DNA of 64,000 nucleotides, taken from positions 868,001 through 932,000 of the forward strand of contig CAWINZ010000005.1 in assembly GCA_963837695.1 (NCBI GenBank), in the 5' to 3' direction. This document shows positions 33,711 through 42,342 of this stretch, piece by piece. Each line of letters starts with the position of its first letter. Position 1 is the stretch's first letter. A program made the translations under genes and the position numbers. Under the pieces are notes generated by a model. That model was not told the origin of the DNA. It did not search any database and saw only the letters and a list, made by a program, of their open reading frames with translations. This DNA comes from VRUE01 sp963837695. GTDB lineage: Bacteria; Actinomycetota; Thermoleophilia; Solirubrobacterales; 70-9.

Positions 33711-34559
33711 CTAGAAGGAGCGCTCCGTGATCCGCTCGTAGGCCTCGACGTACTTGGCCCGCGTCTGCTCGATCACGTCGGCCGGCAGCTCGGGCGCCGG
33801 CGGCTTGTGATCCCAGCCGGCGGCGTCGGCCCAGTCACGCACGAACTGCTTGTCGAAGGACGGCTGCGTCTTGCCCGGCTCGTAGCGGTCGGCTGGCCAG
33901 AAGCGCGAGGAGTCGGGGGTGAGGACCTCGTCGCCGAGGACGATCTCGGCGCCGGCGTGGCGGCCGAACTCGAACTTGGTGTCGGCGAGGATGATCCCGC
34001 GCTCGGCGGCGTGTTCGGCGCCGCGCTGGTAGACCTCGATTGAGATCCGCCGCAGCTCTTCCATCAGCGCCCGGTCGCCGACGATCTCGGCCGCCCGCTC
34101 GAAGTCGACGTTCTCGTCGTGGTCGCCGATCTCGGCCTTGGTCGCCGGCGTGAAGATCGGCTCCGGCAGCTTGTCGGACTCGAGCAGGTTCGGCGGCAGC
34201 TCGATCCCGCAGACCGCGCCACCCGCCTTGTATTCCTTCCAGCCCGAGCCGGAGAGGTAACCGCGTACGACGCACTCGACCGGGTACATCTCCAGCCGCC
34301 GCACCCGCATTCCCCGTTCCATCGCTTCCTCGGGCACGTCGGCGGAGAGGAAGTGGTTGGGGACGATGTCGCCGGTCAGCTCGAACCAGAATTCCGAGAT
34401 CCGGTTGAGCACCTTGCCCTTGTCGGTCACGGGCGTCGGCATCACCACGTCGTAGATCGAGATCCGGTCCGAGGCGACCATCAGCAGGTCGTCCTCCCAC
34501 TCATAGATCTCTCTCACCTTCCCCGACGAATGAAGCTTCAAATCCGCGACCGCTGGCAT
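33711..34559 (-). CDS. purC: SAICAR synthase
   Basis: The 282-residue enzyme ligates aspartate to CAIR. LHSSGKVREIYEWEDDLLMVASDRISIYDVV is the ATP-binding start. RRLEMYPVECVVRGYLSGSGWKEY, LADTKFEFGR and EVLTPDSSRFWPADRYEPG are diagnostic. ATG 34559 was selected because the upstream open extension (to 34667) is only palindrome D3. It is divergent from a P450 gene, with D3 in the shared gap. First gene of purC-purS-purQ-purL. Confidence 0.96.
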   Translation of the reverse strand: MPAVADLKLHSSGKVREIYEWEDDLLMVASDRISIYDVVMPTPVTDKGKVLNRISEFWFELTGDIVPNHFLSADVPEEAMERGMRVRRLEMYPVECVVRGYLSGSGWKEYKAGGAVCGIELPPNLLESDKLPEPIFTPATKAEIGDHDENVDFERAAEIVGDRALMEELRRISIEVYQRGAEHAAERGIILADTKFEFGRHAGAEIVLGDEVLTPDSSRFWPADRYEPGKTQPSFDKQFVRDWADAAGWDHKPPAPELPADVIEQTRAKYVEAYERITERSF

Positions 34560-34587
34560 CGGGCCGATGCTAGCTGGCCTGGAGGCG

Positions 34588-34711
34588 GGAGGGGTTGGGG
34601 TGTCCCTCCGGCGCAGCGGCGTCCTGTTTTTCGCCCCGGTCGCAATCTCGGACGGCCGCTCGGGCACGGGGCGAAAAACCCAGCAAGACGGAGGGACACC
34701 CCAACCCCTCC
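34588..34711. repeat. Structured palindrome family D, copy 2
   Basis: 23-bp perfect arms (34588-34610 with 34689-34711), then an inner 13-bp stem GTTTTTCGCCCCG/CGGGGCGAAAAAC. The internal loop has GGCGTCCTG on one side and CCCAGCAAG on the other. It occupies the 180-base gap between divergent purC and the P450 gene, so here it cannot be a simple 3' terminator. Confidence 0.92.
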
Positions 34712-34740
34712 TTAATCTGGCGTCTGCGATCCTTCGCGTG

Positions 34741-36063
34741 ATGCTGCCGCCCGAACCGAAGTACTCGCCGTTGTCTCAGACTTTGCGCTGGAGCTTTAGG
34801 CCCTTGCCCTTCATGCAGGAGTGCCGCGAAAGGTACGGCGACAGCTTCAGCGTCAAATTCGCCAGCTTCGAGCGGCCGATGGTGATGATCTCCGACCCGG
34901 CCGCGATCAAGGCGCTCTACACGGAGCGCTCGCACGGCCTGCCGCCCGGCCGCGAGATCATTCTCACGCCGATAGTCGGGCCGCGATCGGTGCTGGTCAC
35001 CGAGGGCGCCGACCACCTCGCCCATCGCAAGCTGATGCTTCCCGCCTTCCACGGCGAGCGGATGCGCTCCTACGAGCCGATCGTCAGCGAGATCGTCGAC
35101 GCCGAGATCGACTCCTGGCCGCTCGGCGAGGAGTTCGCGATCCACCCGCACATGCAGGCGATGACGCTGGAGGTGATCCTGCGCGTCGTCTTCGGCGTCG
35201 CCGAGGGCCCCCGCCTCGAGCAGCTGCGCGTCCTCCTGACCAAGCTCCTCGAGGAAACCTCCTCGCCGTTCACCCAGCTGATCGGCCTCGCCTCGCGACG
35301 CTTTGGCGGTCGCGGGCCCTGGGCGAAATTCGAGGCCCAGCTGAAGGCGGTCGACGAGCTGCTCTACGCGGAGATCGCCGCCCACCGCGCGGCCGGCGAA
35401 TTCGAGGAGCGCGACGACATCCTCTCGGTGCTGATGCAGGCGCGCTTCGAGGACGGCTCGGAGATGAGCGATGGCGACCTGCGCGACCAGTTGATGACCC
35501 TGCTGCTCGCCGGCCACGAGACGACCGCGACGGCGCTCGCCTGGACCTTCGACCTGCTGCTGCGCCACCCGCGCGAGCTCGCCCGCCTGCGCGAGTCGCT
35601 CGAGGCCGGCGAGGACGACTACCTGCGGGCGACGATCAGCGAGTCGCTGCGCCTGCGCCCGGTCGTCCCCCTCGCCGGCCGCCGCCTGAACAAGGACCTC
35701 GAGGTCGACGGCCTCACCCTGCCGGCCGGCACCGACGTCACCCCGGCGATCTGGCTCGCCCACACTCGCGCCGACGTATACCCCGAGCCCTTCGCCTTTC
35801 GCCCCGAGCGCTTCCTCGACGAACAGCCCGATACCTACGCGTGGGTCCCTTTCGGCGGCGGCATCCGCCGCTGCCTCGGCGCCGCCTTCGCAGAGTTTGA
35901 GATGCGGATCGTGCTGCGCGAGGTGCTGACCCGCTGCGAGCTGCACAAGGCCAACTCGAGACCGGAGAAGATCGGCCGCCGCAACATCACCCTCTCACCC
36001 AAGCATGGAACCCCCGTAGTGCTCGACGCCCGCCATCCGGCCAGGGAGTTAGTCCCCGCATAG
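34741..36063 (+). CDS. Cytochrome P450
   Basis: The 440-residue heme monooxygenase is soluble. The I-helix LLLAGHETTATALAWTFD carries the acid-Thr pair, ESLRLRPVVPLAGRRL is the ExxR helix, and PFGGGIRRCLGAAFAEFEM is the heme loop with Cys at about 378. The N-terminus PPEPKYSPLSQTLRWSFRP resembles CYP110/CYP197-like bacterial P450s that act on fatty or terpenoid substrates. ATG 34741 was chosen; the open extension before it is palindrome D3. No ferredoxin gene is adjacent. Its TAG abuts palindrome A3. Substrate unknown. Confidence 0.93.
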   Translation: MLPPEPKYSPLSQTLRWSFRPLPFMQECRERYGDSFSVKFASFERPMVMISDPAAIKALYTERSHGLPPGREIILTPIVGPRSVLVTEGADHLAHRKLMLPAFHGERMRSYEPIVSEIVDAEIDSWPLGEEFAIHPHMQAMTLEVILRVVFGVAEGPRLEQLRVLLTKLLEETSSPFTQLIGLASRRFGGRGPWAKFEAQLKAVDELLYAEIAAHRAAGEFEERDDILSVLMQARFEDGSEMSDGDLRDQLMTLLLAGHETTATALAWTFDLLLRHPRELARLRESLEAGEDDYLRATISESLRLRPVVPLAGRRLNKDLEVDGLTLPAGTDVTPAIWLAHTRADVYPEPFAFRPERFLDEQPDTYAWVPFGGGIRRCLGAAFAEFEMRIVLREVLTRCELHKANSRPEKIGRRNITLSPKHGTPVVLDARHPARELVPA

Positions 36064-36175
36064 AGCCCATCCGGTAGGGATGGAACGTCTTGTACTTTTT
36101 CGTCGATGTCCCCGGGCGTCAGCGTAATCGCGCCCCGCCGAAAAAGTTAAGTGGAATCCCTGCCGGATGGGCTCT
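36062..36175. repeat. Structured palindrome family A, copy 3
   Basis: 114 bp, with 19-bp arms at 36062-36080 and 36157-36175 and one G-T wobble. The arms read CATCCGG..AGGGA here instead of CCCGG..AGGGG in copies 1 and 2, with compensating changes on the other side. GTCTTGTACTTTTTCG and CCGAAAAAGTTAAGTG are conserved. It follows the P450 stop and encodes the last residues and stop of the next gene on the minus strand. Confidence 0.9.
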
Positions 36176-36458
36176 TCTCGGCCGGATGCTGCCTCGCCCA
36201 GCGGGCAATCGTGCCCGAGCCGGACACGACCTCGCCGTCGTCGAGGACGAGGACCGGCACCTCGTTGGTGCCGCTCAGCTTCTTGATCTCAGCCCGCTCC
36301 TCGCCGCGGTTGCCCCAGGTCCAGGGCACCATCCGGTAGCCGCCCACCGTGCGCAGCTCGTACTTGTAGCCGGCGGCGTCGAGCGCCTTGCCGGCCTTCG
36401 CGCAGGGATGCGCAAACGCCGGCCCGGTTTTCTTCTGCCCGCAGGTGTAGAGGATCAT
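36147..36458 (-). CDS. Glutaredoxin/GST N-terminal-domain protein
   Basis: The 103-residue thioredoxin-fold protein begins MILYTCGQKKTG, with one Cys in the position of the glutaredoxin active site (C-G-x-K). It continues with HPCAKAGKALDAAGYKYELR and the cis-Pro strand NEVPVLVLDDGEVVSGSGTIARW, typical of the GST N-terminal domain. The last dozen residues and the TAA stop lie inside palindrome A3, so the element has rewritten the C-terminus. A thiol-dependent reductase or sensor is likely. It is convergent with the P450 gene. Confidence 0.8.
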   Translation of the reverse strand: MILYTCGQKKTGPAFAHPCAKAGKALDAAGYKYELRTVGGYRMVPWTWGNRGEERAEIKKLSGTNEVPVLVLDDGEVVSGSGTIARWARQHPAEKSPSGRDST

Positions 36459-36497
36459 CGGCGGCGCATCCTACCTCGACAGTTGCCGTCCGAGCAG

Positions 36498-36515
36498 GTG
36501 CTACGCTCGTAGCAC
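36498..36515 (+). promoter_or_regulatory. Palindromic operator of the toxin-antitoxin operon
   Basis: GTGCTAC-GCTC-GTAGCAC, a perfect 7-bp inverted repeat ending one base before the antitoxin ATG. The position fits autoregulation by the antitoxin or its complex. No ribosome binding site separates it from the ATG. Confidence 0.65.
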
Positions 36516-36516
36516 A

Positions 36517-36777
36517 ATGGTAGAAGTCGCGACCAGAGAGCTGAGGAACGACACTGCGGGCGTTCTACGGCGCGTCGAGGCCGGTGAGACCGTGGTGATC
36601 ACCGTCCGGGGGAAGGCGGTTGCGGACCTGATCCCCCATCGTCGCGACGAGCCGCGCTGGATGCCGCGCGAGGAATTGATCGAGTTGCTGAAGACGCACT
36701 CCGCCGATCCCGGCTTGCGCGACGATCTGGAGCGCATCGCCGGCGAGACGACGGACGACCTTGGCCCGATTCTGTGA
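36517..36777 (+). CDS. vapB: Phd/YefM-type antitoxin
   Basis: The 86-residue antitoxin begins MVEVATRELRNDTAGVLRRVEAGETVVITVRGKAVADLIP, the standard Phd/YefM DNA-binding fold with its start-of-helix NDTAGVLRRVEAGE. The acidic C-terminus (DLERIAGETTDDLGPIL) would wrap the toxin. The stop overlaps the GTG start of the PIN toxin. The operon has a palindrome at its start codon. Type II system, cognate to the following gene. Confidence 0.9.
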   Translation: MVEVATRELRNDTAGVLRRVEAGETVVITVRGKAVADLIPHRRDEPRWMPREELIELLKTHSADPGLRDDLERIAGETTDDLGPIL

Positions 36778-37184
36778 GCACTCCGTCGGCGCTCCGTGGT
36801 CTGCTCGACACTTCGGTCTTCATCGCCATCGAGAGCGGCAGAGAGCTGCGATCAGAGGGGATGCCGCTGACCGCAGCCGTCTCGACCGTTACCAAGGCAG
36901 AGCTTCGTGCCGGCATCTTTGCCGCGGACGACATCGAGACCCGCGATCGACGAATCAAGACCCTCGAACTCGTGACCCGAATCCCTCAGTTCCCGGTCGA
37001 TGACGAAGTCTCCAACGCCTGGGCTCAGATGCGCGCCTACCTTGCCGTCTCCGGCCGTCGCGTGGACGCCAACGACATGTGGATCGCGGCGACTGCGGCC
37101 GCCCACGAAATTCCGGTCGTCACCCAGGACGCCGACTTCGACCACCTCAACGGCGTCGCCGGCTTGACCGTGATTCCGGTCTGA
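36774..37184 (+). CDS. vapC: PIN-domain toxin (VapC)
   Basis: The 136-residue ribonuclease toxin has the acidic PIN residues in GLLDTSVFIAIE, TKAELRAG, DANDMWIAATA and TQDADFDHL, all present, so it is likely active. VapC toxins cut specific tRNAs or rRNA loops and are held inactive by VapB. The GTG start overlaps the antitoxin stop by four bases. It ends next to the convergent purB stop (37186). It is an accessory insert between purine blocks. Confidence 0.92.
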   Translation: MSTPSALRGLLDTSVFIAIESGRELRSEGMPLTAAVSTVTKAELRAGIFAADDIETRDRRIKTLELVTRIPQFPVDDEVSNAWAQMRAYLAVSGRRVDANDMWIAATAAAHEIPVVTQDADFDHLNGVAGLTVIPV

Positions 37185-37185
37185 G

Positions 37186-38469
37186 TCAGTCCCGCAGCGC
37201 TTCGAGCCGCTCGAAGATCGCCGGGATGTGGCCGAGGTAGGCGTTGTAGTCGAAGACGGCGTCCAGATCGAGGTCGGGCGCGGCCTCGCCCAGTAGCTCG
37301 CGGAAGTGGGTGCCGGTGTCCCAGGCGCGCTGGGCGTTCTCCTGGACCACGCGGTAGGCGTCGTCGCGGCTGAGGCCCGACTCGACCAGAGCGGTCAGGG
37401 CGCGCTGGCTGAACAGCGCGCCGTGGGTCAGCTCGAGGTTCTCCTTCATGCGGTCGACGCGGATCGTCATCTCCGCCGCGACCCCCGTCGCCAGGCTCTG
37501 CATGTAGTCGAGACCGATCGTCGCGTCGGGCAGGATCACCCGCTCGGCGCCGGAGTGGGAGATGTCGCGCTCGTGCCAGAGGGCGACGTTCTCGAGCCCG
37601 GTCTGGGCGTAGCCGCGCAGCACCCGGGCCAGGCCGGTGACTCGCTCGGTGCGGATCGGGTTGCGCTTGTGCGGCATCGCCGAGGAGCCCTTCTGGCCGG
37701 CGCCGAAAGGCTCCTCGACCTCGCGCACCTCGGTGCGCTGCAGGTTGCGGACCTCGGTCGCGAAGCGCTCGAGGCCGGCGCCGGCGATCGCGATTTGCGA
37801 GGTGAGGACGGCGTGGCGGTCGCGCGGGATGACCTGGGTGGCGACGTCCTCGCGCTGCAGCCCGAGCCGCTCCATCACCCGCGCCTCGACCGCCGGGGGA
37901 ACCGAGGCGTAGGTGCCGACCGCGCCGGAGAGCTTTCCGAAGCGCAGCTGCTCGAAGGCGTCGGTGAGGCGGGCGAGGTTGCGGTCGGCCTCGAAGGCGA
38001 AGCCGGCGAGGCGCAGGCCGAAGGTCGTCGGCTCGGCGTGGACCCCGTGGGTGCGGCCGACGCAGAGCGTCTCGCGCTGCTCCAGCGCCCGCTCGATCAA
38101 TGCGTCGCGGTAGGCGCGGGCGGACGCCAGCACCACTTCACCTGCCTGGCCCAACTGCAGCGCCAGCGCCGTGTCGAGCACGTCGGAGGAGGTGAGGCCG
38201 TAGTGCACCCAGCGCCCGTGCTCGCCGACCGACTGCGCGACGACGTCGACGAAGGCGGCGACGTCATGATCGGTGACCCGCTCGCGCTCGTTGACCGCCT
38301 CGACCGTGAAAGCAGCTTTCGCCCGAGCAGCCTCCGCCGCCTCGCGAGGCACCGCACCCTCCTCAGCCCAGGCCTCAGTAGCCGCAAGCTCCACCTCGAG
38401 CCAGCACTCCAGCTTGCGCTGCTGGGACCAGACCTCGCCTATCTCCTTACGGGTGTATCGAGATATCAA
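37186..38469 (-). CDS. purB: Adenylosuccinate lyase
   Basis: The 427-residue enzyme cleaves SAICAR and adenylosuccinate. The lyase signature GSSAMPHKRNPIRTE, the catalytic His regions GRTHGVHAEPTTFG and HYGLTSSDVLDTAL, and WHERDISHSGAER are present. The TTG at 38469 is the start, overlapping the purE stop (TTGA). Its product begins ISRYTRKEIGEVWSQQRK like other PurB proteins. Open sequence further upstream belongs to purE in another frame. Third gene of purD-purE-purB. Confidence 0.96.
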   Translation of the reverse strand: MISRYTRKEIGEVWSQQRKLECWLEVELAATEAWAEEGAVPREAAEAARAKAAFTVEAVNERERVTDHDVAAFVDVVAQSVGEHGRWVHYGLTSSDVLDTALALQLGQAGEVVLASARAYRDALIERALEQRETLCVGRTHGVHAEPTTFGLRLAGFAFEADRNLARLTDAFEQLRFGKLSGAVGTYASVPPAVEARVMERLGLQREDVATQVIPRDRHAVLTSQIAIAGAGLERFATEVRNLQRTEVREVEEPFGAGQKGSSAMPHKRNPIRTERVTGLARVLRGYAQTGLENVALWHERDISHSGAERVILPDATIGLDYMQSLATGVAAEMTIRVDRMKENLELTHGALFSQRALTALVESGLSRDDAYRVVQENAQRAWDTGTHFRELLGEAAPDLDLDAVFDYNAYLGHIPAIFERLEALRD

Positions 38470-38951
38470 CTGTTGATGATCCGCACGGCCAGCAGGCCGG
38501 CGTTCTTCGCCCCGTCGATGGCGACGCAGGCGACCGGGACCCCTGGCGGCATCTGCACCGCCGAGAGCAGCGCGTCGAGGCCGCCCAGGCTCTTGCCGAG
38601 AATCGGCACGCCGATCACCGGCAGGTCGGTGTGGGCGGCGGCGACGCCGGGCAGCGCCGCCGACATGCCCGCGCCGGCGATGATCACCCGCAGCCCGCGC
38701 ATGCGGGCGCTGTGGCAATACTCGCGAACCAGCTCGGGGTCGCGATGGGCGCTCATCACCCGCACCTCGTAGCTGACACCTGCCTCGTGCAGGGCCGCCC
38801 CCGCCGGCTGCATCTTGGGCTTGTCGTTCTTCGAGCCCATGATGATCCCGACGTGGGGCTCGTCGACCTCGATCTCCTCGAACGCTTTCTCGACCGCCGG
38901 CATCGCGGTCGCGCCGGCGCTCGGCTTCGGCTCCTCTGAGATCTCGCTCAT
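38466..38951 (-). CDS. purE: N5-CAIR mutase
   Basis: The class I PurE converts N5-carboxyaminoimidazole ribotide to CAIR. HVGIIMGSKNDKPKM, VSAHRDPELVREYC, VIIAGAGMSAALPGVAAAHTDLPVIGVP and the LLSAVQMPPGVPVACVAI segment match. The ATG at 38951 is preceded by GAGAGGAAGAG and gives 161 residues; ATG 38978 is possible but has no good site. A non-conserved acidic leader of about 30 residues precedes the fold. No purK is seen in the window, although class I PurE normally needs it. Confidence 0.95.
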   Translation of the reverse strand: MSEISEEPKPSAGATAMPAVEKAFEEIEVDEPHVGIIMGSKNDKPKMQPAGAALHEAGVSYEVRVMSAHRDPELVREYCHSARMRGLRVIIAGAGMSAALPGVAAAHTDLPVIGVPILGKSLGGLDALLSAVQMPPGVPVACVAIDGAKNAGLLAVRIINS

Positions 38952-38979
38952 CTCTTCCTCTCTCGGTTCTAGGGACATG

Positions 38980-40266
38980 TCAGCTGGGGACCCGGTCGAC
39001 CGCGCGGGCGGCGATGTCGGAGCGGATCTGCATTCCGTCGAAGGCGATCCGGCCGGCTGCATCGTATGCACGATCGCGCGCCTCGGCTGGCGTCGCGCCG
39101 AGCGCGGTCACGTTGAGCACGCGGCCGCCCGCGGTGACGAGCTCGCCGTCCCGCTCGGCGGTGCCGGCGTGGGTCACCTCGGCCAGCTCCGCCGCCGCGG
39201 CGAGGCCGTGGATCACGTCCCCCTGGGAGGAGGACTCCGGGTAGCCGGCCGAGGCGAGGACCAGCGTGACCGCCCAGTCCTCGCCGAACTCGGCCTCGGC
39301 GCCGGCCAGCCCGCCCGGCTCGCGCGCCGCCAGGCAGAGCTCAAGCAGGTCGGAGCGCAGCCGCGGTAGCACCGCCTGGGTCTCGGGATCGCCGAAGCGG
39401 GTGTTGAACTCGAGCACCTTGGGCCCCTCCGGGCCGACCATCAGGCCGGCGTAGAGGACGCCGTGGAAGGGCACCCCGCGAGCAGCCATCGCGGCGAGCG
39501 CCGGCCGGTGCACGGCGTCGACGATCTCCTCGACCTCCGTGGGGCCGAAGCCTGGCACCGGCGAGTAGCTGCCCATGCCGCCGGTGTTCGGCCCCTCGTC
39601 GCCGTCGAAGATCCGCTTGTAGTCCTGCGCCGGCGCCAGCGGCACGACGTTCTCGCCGTCGCAGAGGGCCAGCAGCGAGAGCTCTTCGCCCTCGAGGAAC
39701 TCCTCCAAGACGACGGTCGTCTCGCCGAAGCGCCGCTCGCCGAAGAAGACCTCAATCGCCTCGCGGGCCGAGGCTTCGGAGTCGCAGACGATCACACCCT
39801 TGCCAGCCGCCAGGCCGTCGGCCTTGAGGACCGCCGGATAGGAAGTGGATGCGAGGTGCTCGAGCGCCTCCTCCCGCTCGGTCAGGACGGCGTAGGAGGC
39901 GGTCGGCACGCCGGCCTCGGCCATCAGCTGCTTGGCGAATGCCTTCGACCCCTCCAGCTCGGCGGCGGCGCGGCTCGGCCCGAAGGCGGCGATCCCGGCG
40001 GCCTCGAGCGCGTCGACCGCACCGGCGACCAGTGGCACCTCCGGCCCGACCACGACGAGATCGACCGCCCGCTCACGCGCCGCGGCGACGATCGCCTCGA
40101 CGTCCCCCGCGCCGATGCCCACCAGGCACTCGGCGTCGGCGGCAATGCCGGCGTTGCCCGGCGCGCAGAGCAGCTCGGGGGAGCGGGACGACCGCGCGAG
40201 GGCCCGCACCATCGCGTGCTCGCGACCGCCGGCTCCGACAACGAGTACGCGCATATTCGTGCTCAA
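38980..40266 (-). CDS. purD: Phosphoribosylamine-glycine ligase
   Basis: This 428-residue ATP-grasp enzyme runs step two of purine synthesis. MRVLVVGAGGREHAMVRAL is the N-terminal domain. DLVVVGPEVPLVAGAVDAL, AFGPSRAAAELEGSKAFAK, YPAVLKADGLAAGKGVIVC and FNTRFGDPETQAVLPRL cover the ATP-grasp site. The given start is a TTG; an in-frame ATG at 40254 is equally possible. The purE ATG follows 28 bases after the stop. Confidence 0.96.
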   Translation of the reverse strand: MSTNMRVLVVGAGGREHAMVRALARSSRSPELLCAPGNAGIAADAECLVGIGAGDVEAIVAAARERAVDLVVVGPEVPLVAGAVDALEAAGIAAFGPSRAAAELEGSKAFAKQLMAEAGVPTASYAVLTEREEALEHLASTSYPAVLKADGLAAGKGVIVCDSEASAREAIEVFFGERRFGETTVVLEEFLEGEELSLLALCDGENVVPLAPAQDYKRIFDGDEGPNTGGMGSYSPVPGFGPTEVEEIVDAVHRPALAAMAARGVPFHGVLYAGLMVGPEGPKVLEFNTRFGDPETQAVLPRLRSDLLELCLAAREPGGLAGAEAEFGEDWAVTLVLASAGYPESSSQGDVIHGLAAAAELAEVTHAGTAERDGELVTAGGRVLNVTALGATPAEARDRAYDAAGRIAFDGMQIRSDIAARAVDRVPS

Positions 40267-40347
40267 GCCGCCCCCGGACGCGGGAGCGAATCCCTGTCCA
40301 TATCTGATTCTTCAGGCATTCGCGGGAGCAGAGGAGGCGGCGCTTTA

Positions 40348-40629
40348 TTAAAGGGAGTCCGACAGCTCGTCGGCCGCCATCGCGGTCAGCGTCTGGCTGG
40401 TCATCGTCCCCCGCGAGCCGAGCTCGACCGAGACCTTGGCCATCGTCTTCTCGTCGGGCGCCTCGACGATCGTGACGAAGTCGTACTGGCCGAGCGTCGC
40501 GTACTGCGCCTGTACTTTGGCGCCGATCTGTTCGACCTCCTTGTTCACCTCGGCAACCCGTCCGGGGTTGTTCTTGAGGGTGCGGACGCCCTCGGCGGTC
40601 AAGTTGGTGAGCATCACGTAAGTGGGCAT
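40348..40629 (-). CDS. GYD-domain protein
   Basis: The 93-residue protein is a small ferredoxin-like fold of the GYD family: YVMLTNLTAEGVRTLKNNPGRV, a middle ATLGQYDFVTIVEAPDEKTMAKV segment (here GQYDF replaces the usual GxYDx) and a TLTAM end. AGGAGG lies upstream of the ATG (40631-40636 on the complement), so initiation is strong. Function in the family is not established, and a small-molecule or stress role has been guessed. Located upstream of purD on the same strand with an 80-base gap. Confidence 0.86.
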   Translation of the reverse strand: MPTYVMLTNLTAEGVRTLKNNPGRVAEVNKEVEQIGAKVQAQYATLGQYDFVTIVEAPDEKTMAKVSVELGSRGTMTSQTLTAMAADELSDSL

Positions 40630-40687
40630 GATGGCCTCCTGTAGCGGGTTTGTGCCTACGTTACGCGAGCGGCCGCCCGCTCGCGAG

Positions 40688-42340
40688 TCAGTAGCCGGCC
40701 GGGTGGCGGACGACGAAGCCTTCGGGGTAGGGAGGCTCCACGTGCCAGCGTGGCCCGGTCCCCTGGGCGTCGCCGACGGTATCCCAGCGCAACCCGGCGA
40801 TCTCCGCGTAGGTATGGGTGGGGCTGGCGAAGATCGTGATCCACTTGCCGGGTCCCGGCTCGCCGAAGCTCTCCAGTTCGCCCGAGGTCAGCGGACGGTC
40901 GAGCAGGCCGGCGCCGTAGAGCGCGAAGCTGACCGCGCCCGAGCAGTCATAGCCGGGTGAGATCCAGGCACCGTGCCCGCCGCCCCAGACGTAGGGCGTC
41001 GCCGTGATCGAGTTGGCCGCCGCGATCGCCGCCTTGACCGCGGGCGGGGCGCTGCTCGGCGCGCTCGCCAGGCTGCCGCCCAGGACGGCGCTCGGCCCGG
41101 CGGTTTCGAGGCCGGCCGGCAGCGGCGCGATGTTCCATTCGGTGTAGGAGACCTTGCAGGTGCCCTGCATCTGGGCGGCCTGGTCGAGCACCTCCTGCAC
41201 GTACCACTCAGCGTGGTTGTGGGTGAAGAGCCCGGCGCTGAGCCCGTTTCGGGACCAGATCAGGCGTGCCAGGGTTGCGGCCGAGTCGGCCGGGTCGGCG
41301 TGGCGGATGTGGCCGTCTTCGTCGCCGTCGACGGCGTAGCGCTCCCACTCGCTCGGTTCGAGTCCGAGCGGCCCGGCGTGGCGCAGCTCGTTTGCGGTCA
41401 TGCCGCGGCCGAAGTTCGACTCGAGCCGGGCGACCGCGGCCAGCGCCCAGACGCCGCGACGGCCGAGTTCGTAGCGGGCCGCGGCGCTCTCGAAGGCGCC
41501 CAGGTAGCCGGCCGGGATCTGTTTGCGCCACGGCGGGGCCGGGTCGCACTCGAGCACCTGCAACTGCGGTTCAAGCAGGCCAGGATTGAAGGCCGGGACA
41601 CCGAGTTCCGTCGCGTAGCAGGCGGCGTTGGAGAGCACCTCGGCGACGTACCAATCGGCGTGGTTGTAGGCGAAGATCGCGCCGTAGGCGTCGGTCGGCA
41701 TCCCGGCCGCATGCAGGTAGGCGGCGGCGGCGAAGATCGCGTCTTCGGGGTTGTTGGGGTCCTTGACCCCGTCGCCGTTGGCATCGACGCCGTAGGTTTC
41801 CCAGGTCGACGGCATGAACTGCATCCAGCCGATTGCGCCTGCTGAGGAGACGTTCAGGTTGGTGCCGAACGCAGTCTCGACCTCGTTGATCCCGGCCAGC
41901 ACCGCCGGCCCCTCGCTGCCCAGTCCGTAGGCATCCGCTGCTCGTTGGTAGATCGGGACCAGCAGCGGCGGAACTCCAGACACCGCGCAGCTGGAGCTCG
42001 GGATCGAAGGTATGGCGAAGGTCGAGGTGGGGGGCACGGCGGGACTGACGGTGGCCGCGGGCGGGGTCGACGATCCAGGTTCGGTCCCTTGCCCATTCGG
42101 GTTCCCGGCGGTGATGCCGCCGGCCGAGGGCTTCGGCTTCGCCGTCGGCGCTTCGATCGTCGCTCCCTCTTGCACGCCCGGAACGGCCGGGGGCGCAGCT
42201 TCGATCGTGCCTTCTGGTGCGGGTGCCGGAGATTCAGCGGTGCTTGGAGCCGCCGGAACCGGTTCGTCCGCCGATGCCGTCGCGGCCGCAAGCGCGGCGG
42301 CGATCGCGGTAGCGAGCAGTGCGTTACGAAGCCGGCTCAT
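40688..42340 (-). CDS. Secreted cell-wall hydrolase: two transglycosylase repeats plus NlpC/P60
   Basis: The 550-residue exported protein has a signal peptide (RNALLATAIAAALAAATASA) and a Pro/Ala-rich spacer to about 130. A lytic transglycosylase domain follows, with AGINEVETAFGTN (catalytic Glu) and SAGAIGWMQFMPSTWETYG. The second, degenerate repeat reads AVARLESNFGRG and LGLEPSEWERYAVDGDEDG. The C-terminal NlpC/P60-like domain has TPYVWGGGHG, the Cys in YDCSGAVSFALYGAG and a His in SPTHTYAEI. It would cut both glycan and peptide of peptidoglycan. The ATG follows the upstream stop by two bases. Confidence 0.88.
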   Translation of the reverse strand: MSRLRNALLATAIAAALAAATASADEPVPAAPSTAESPAPAPEGTIEAAPPAVPGVQEGATIEAPTAKPKPSAGGITAGNPNGQGTEPGSSTPPAATVSPAVPPTSTFAIPSIPSSSCAVSGVPPLLVPIYQRAADAYGLGSEGPAVLAGINEVETAFGTNLNVSSAGAIGWMQFMPSTWETYGVDANGDGVKDPNNPEDAIFAAAAYLHAAGMPTDAYGAIFAYNHADWYVAEVLSNAACYATELGVPAFNPGLLEPQLQVLECDPAPPWRKQIPAGYLGAFESAAARYELGRRGVWALAAVARLESNFGRGMTANELRHAGPLGLEPSEWERYAVDGDEDGHIRHADPADSAATLARLIWSRNGLSAGLFTHNHAEWYVQEVLDQAAQMQGTCKVSYTEWNIAPLPAGLETAGPSAVLGGSLASAPSSAPPAVKAAIAAANSITATPYVWGGGHGAWISPGYDCSGAVSFALYGAGLLDRPLTSGELESFGEPGPGKWITIFASPTHTYAEIAGLRWDTVGDAQGTGPRWHVEPPYPEGFVVRHPAGY

Positions 42341-42342
42341 GA

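Noticed and set aside
34567..34740. N-terminal extensions of purC and the P450 into the shared gap.
   Set aside because: The added residues come from palindrome D3 and do not belong to either family; canonical starts exist at 34559 and 34741.
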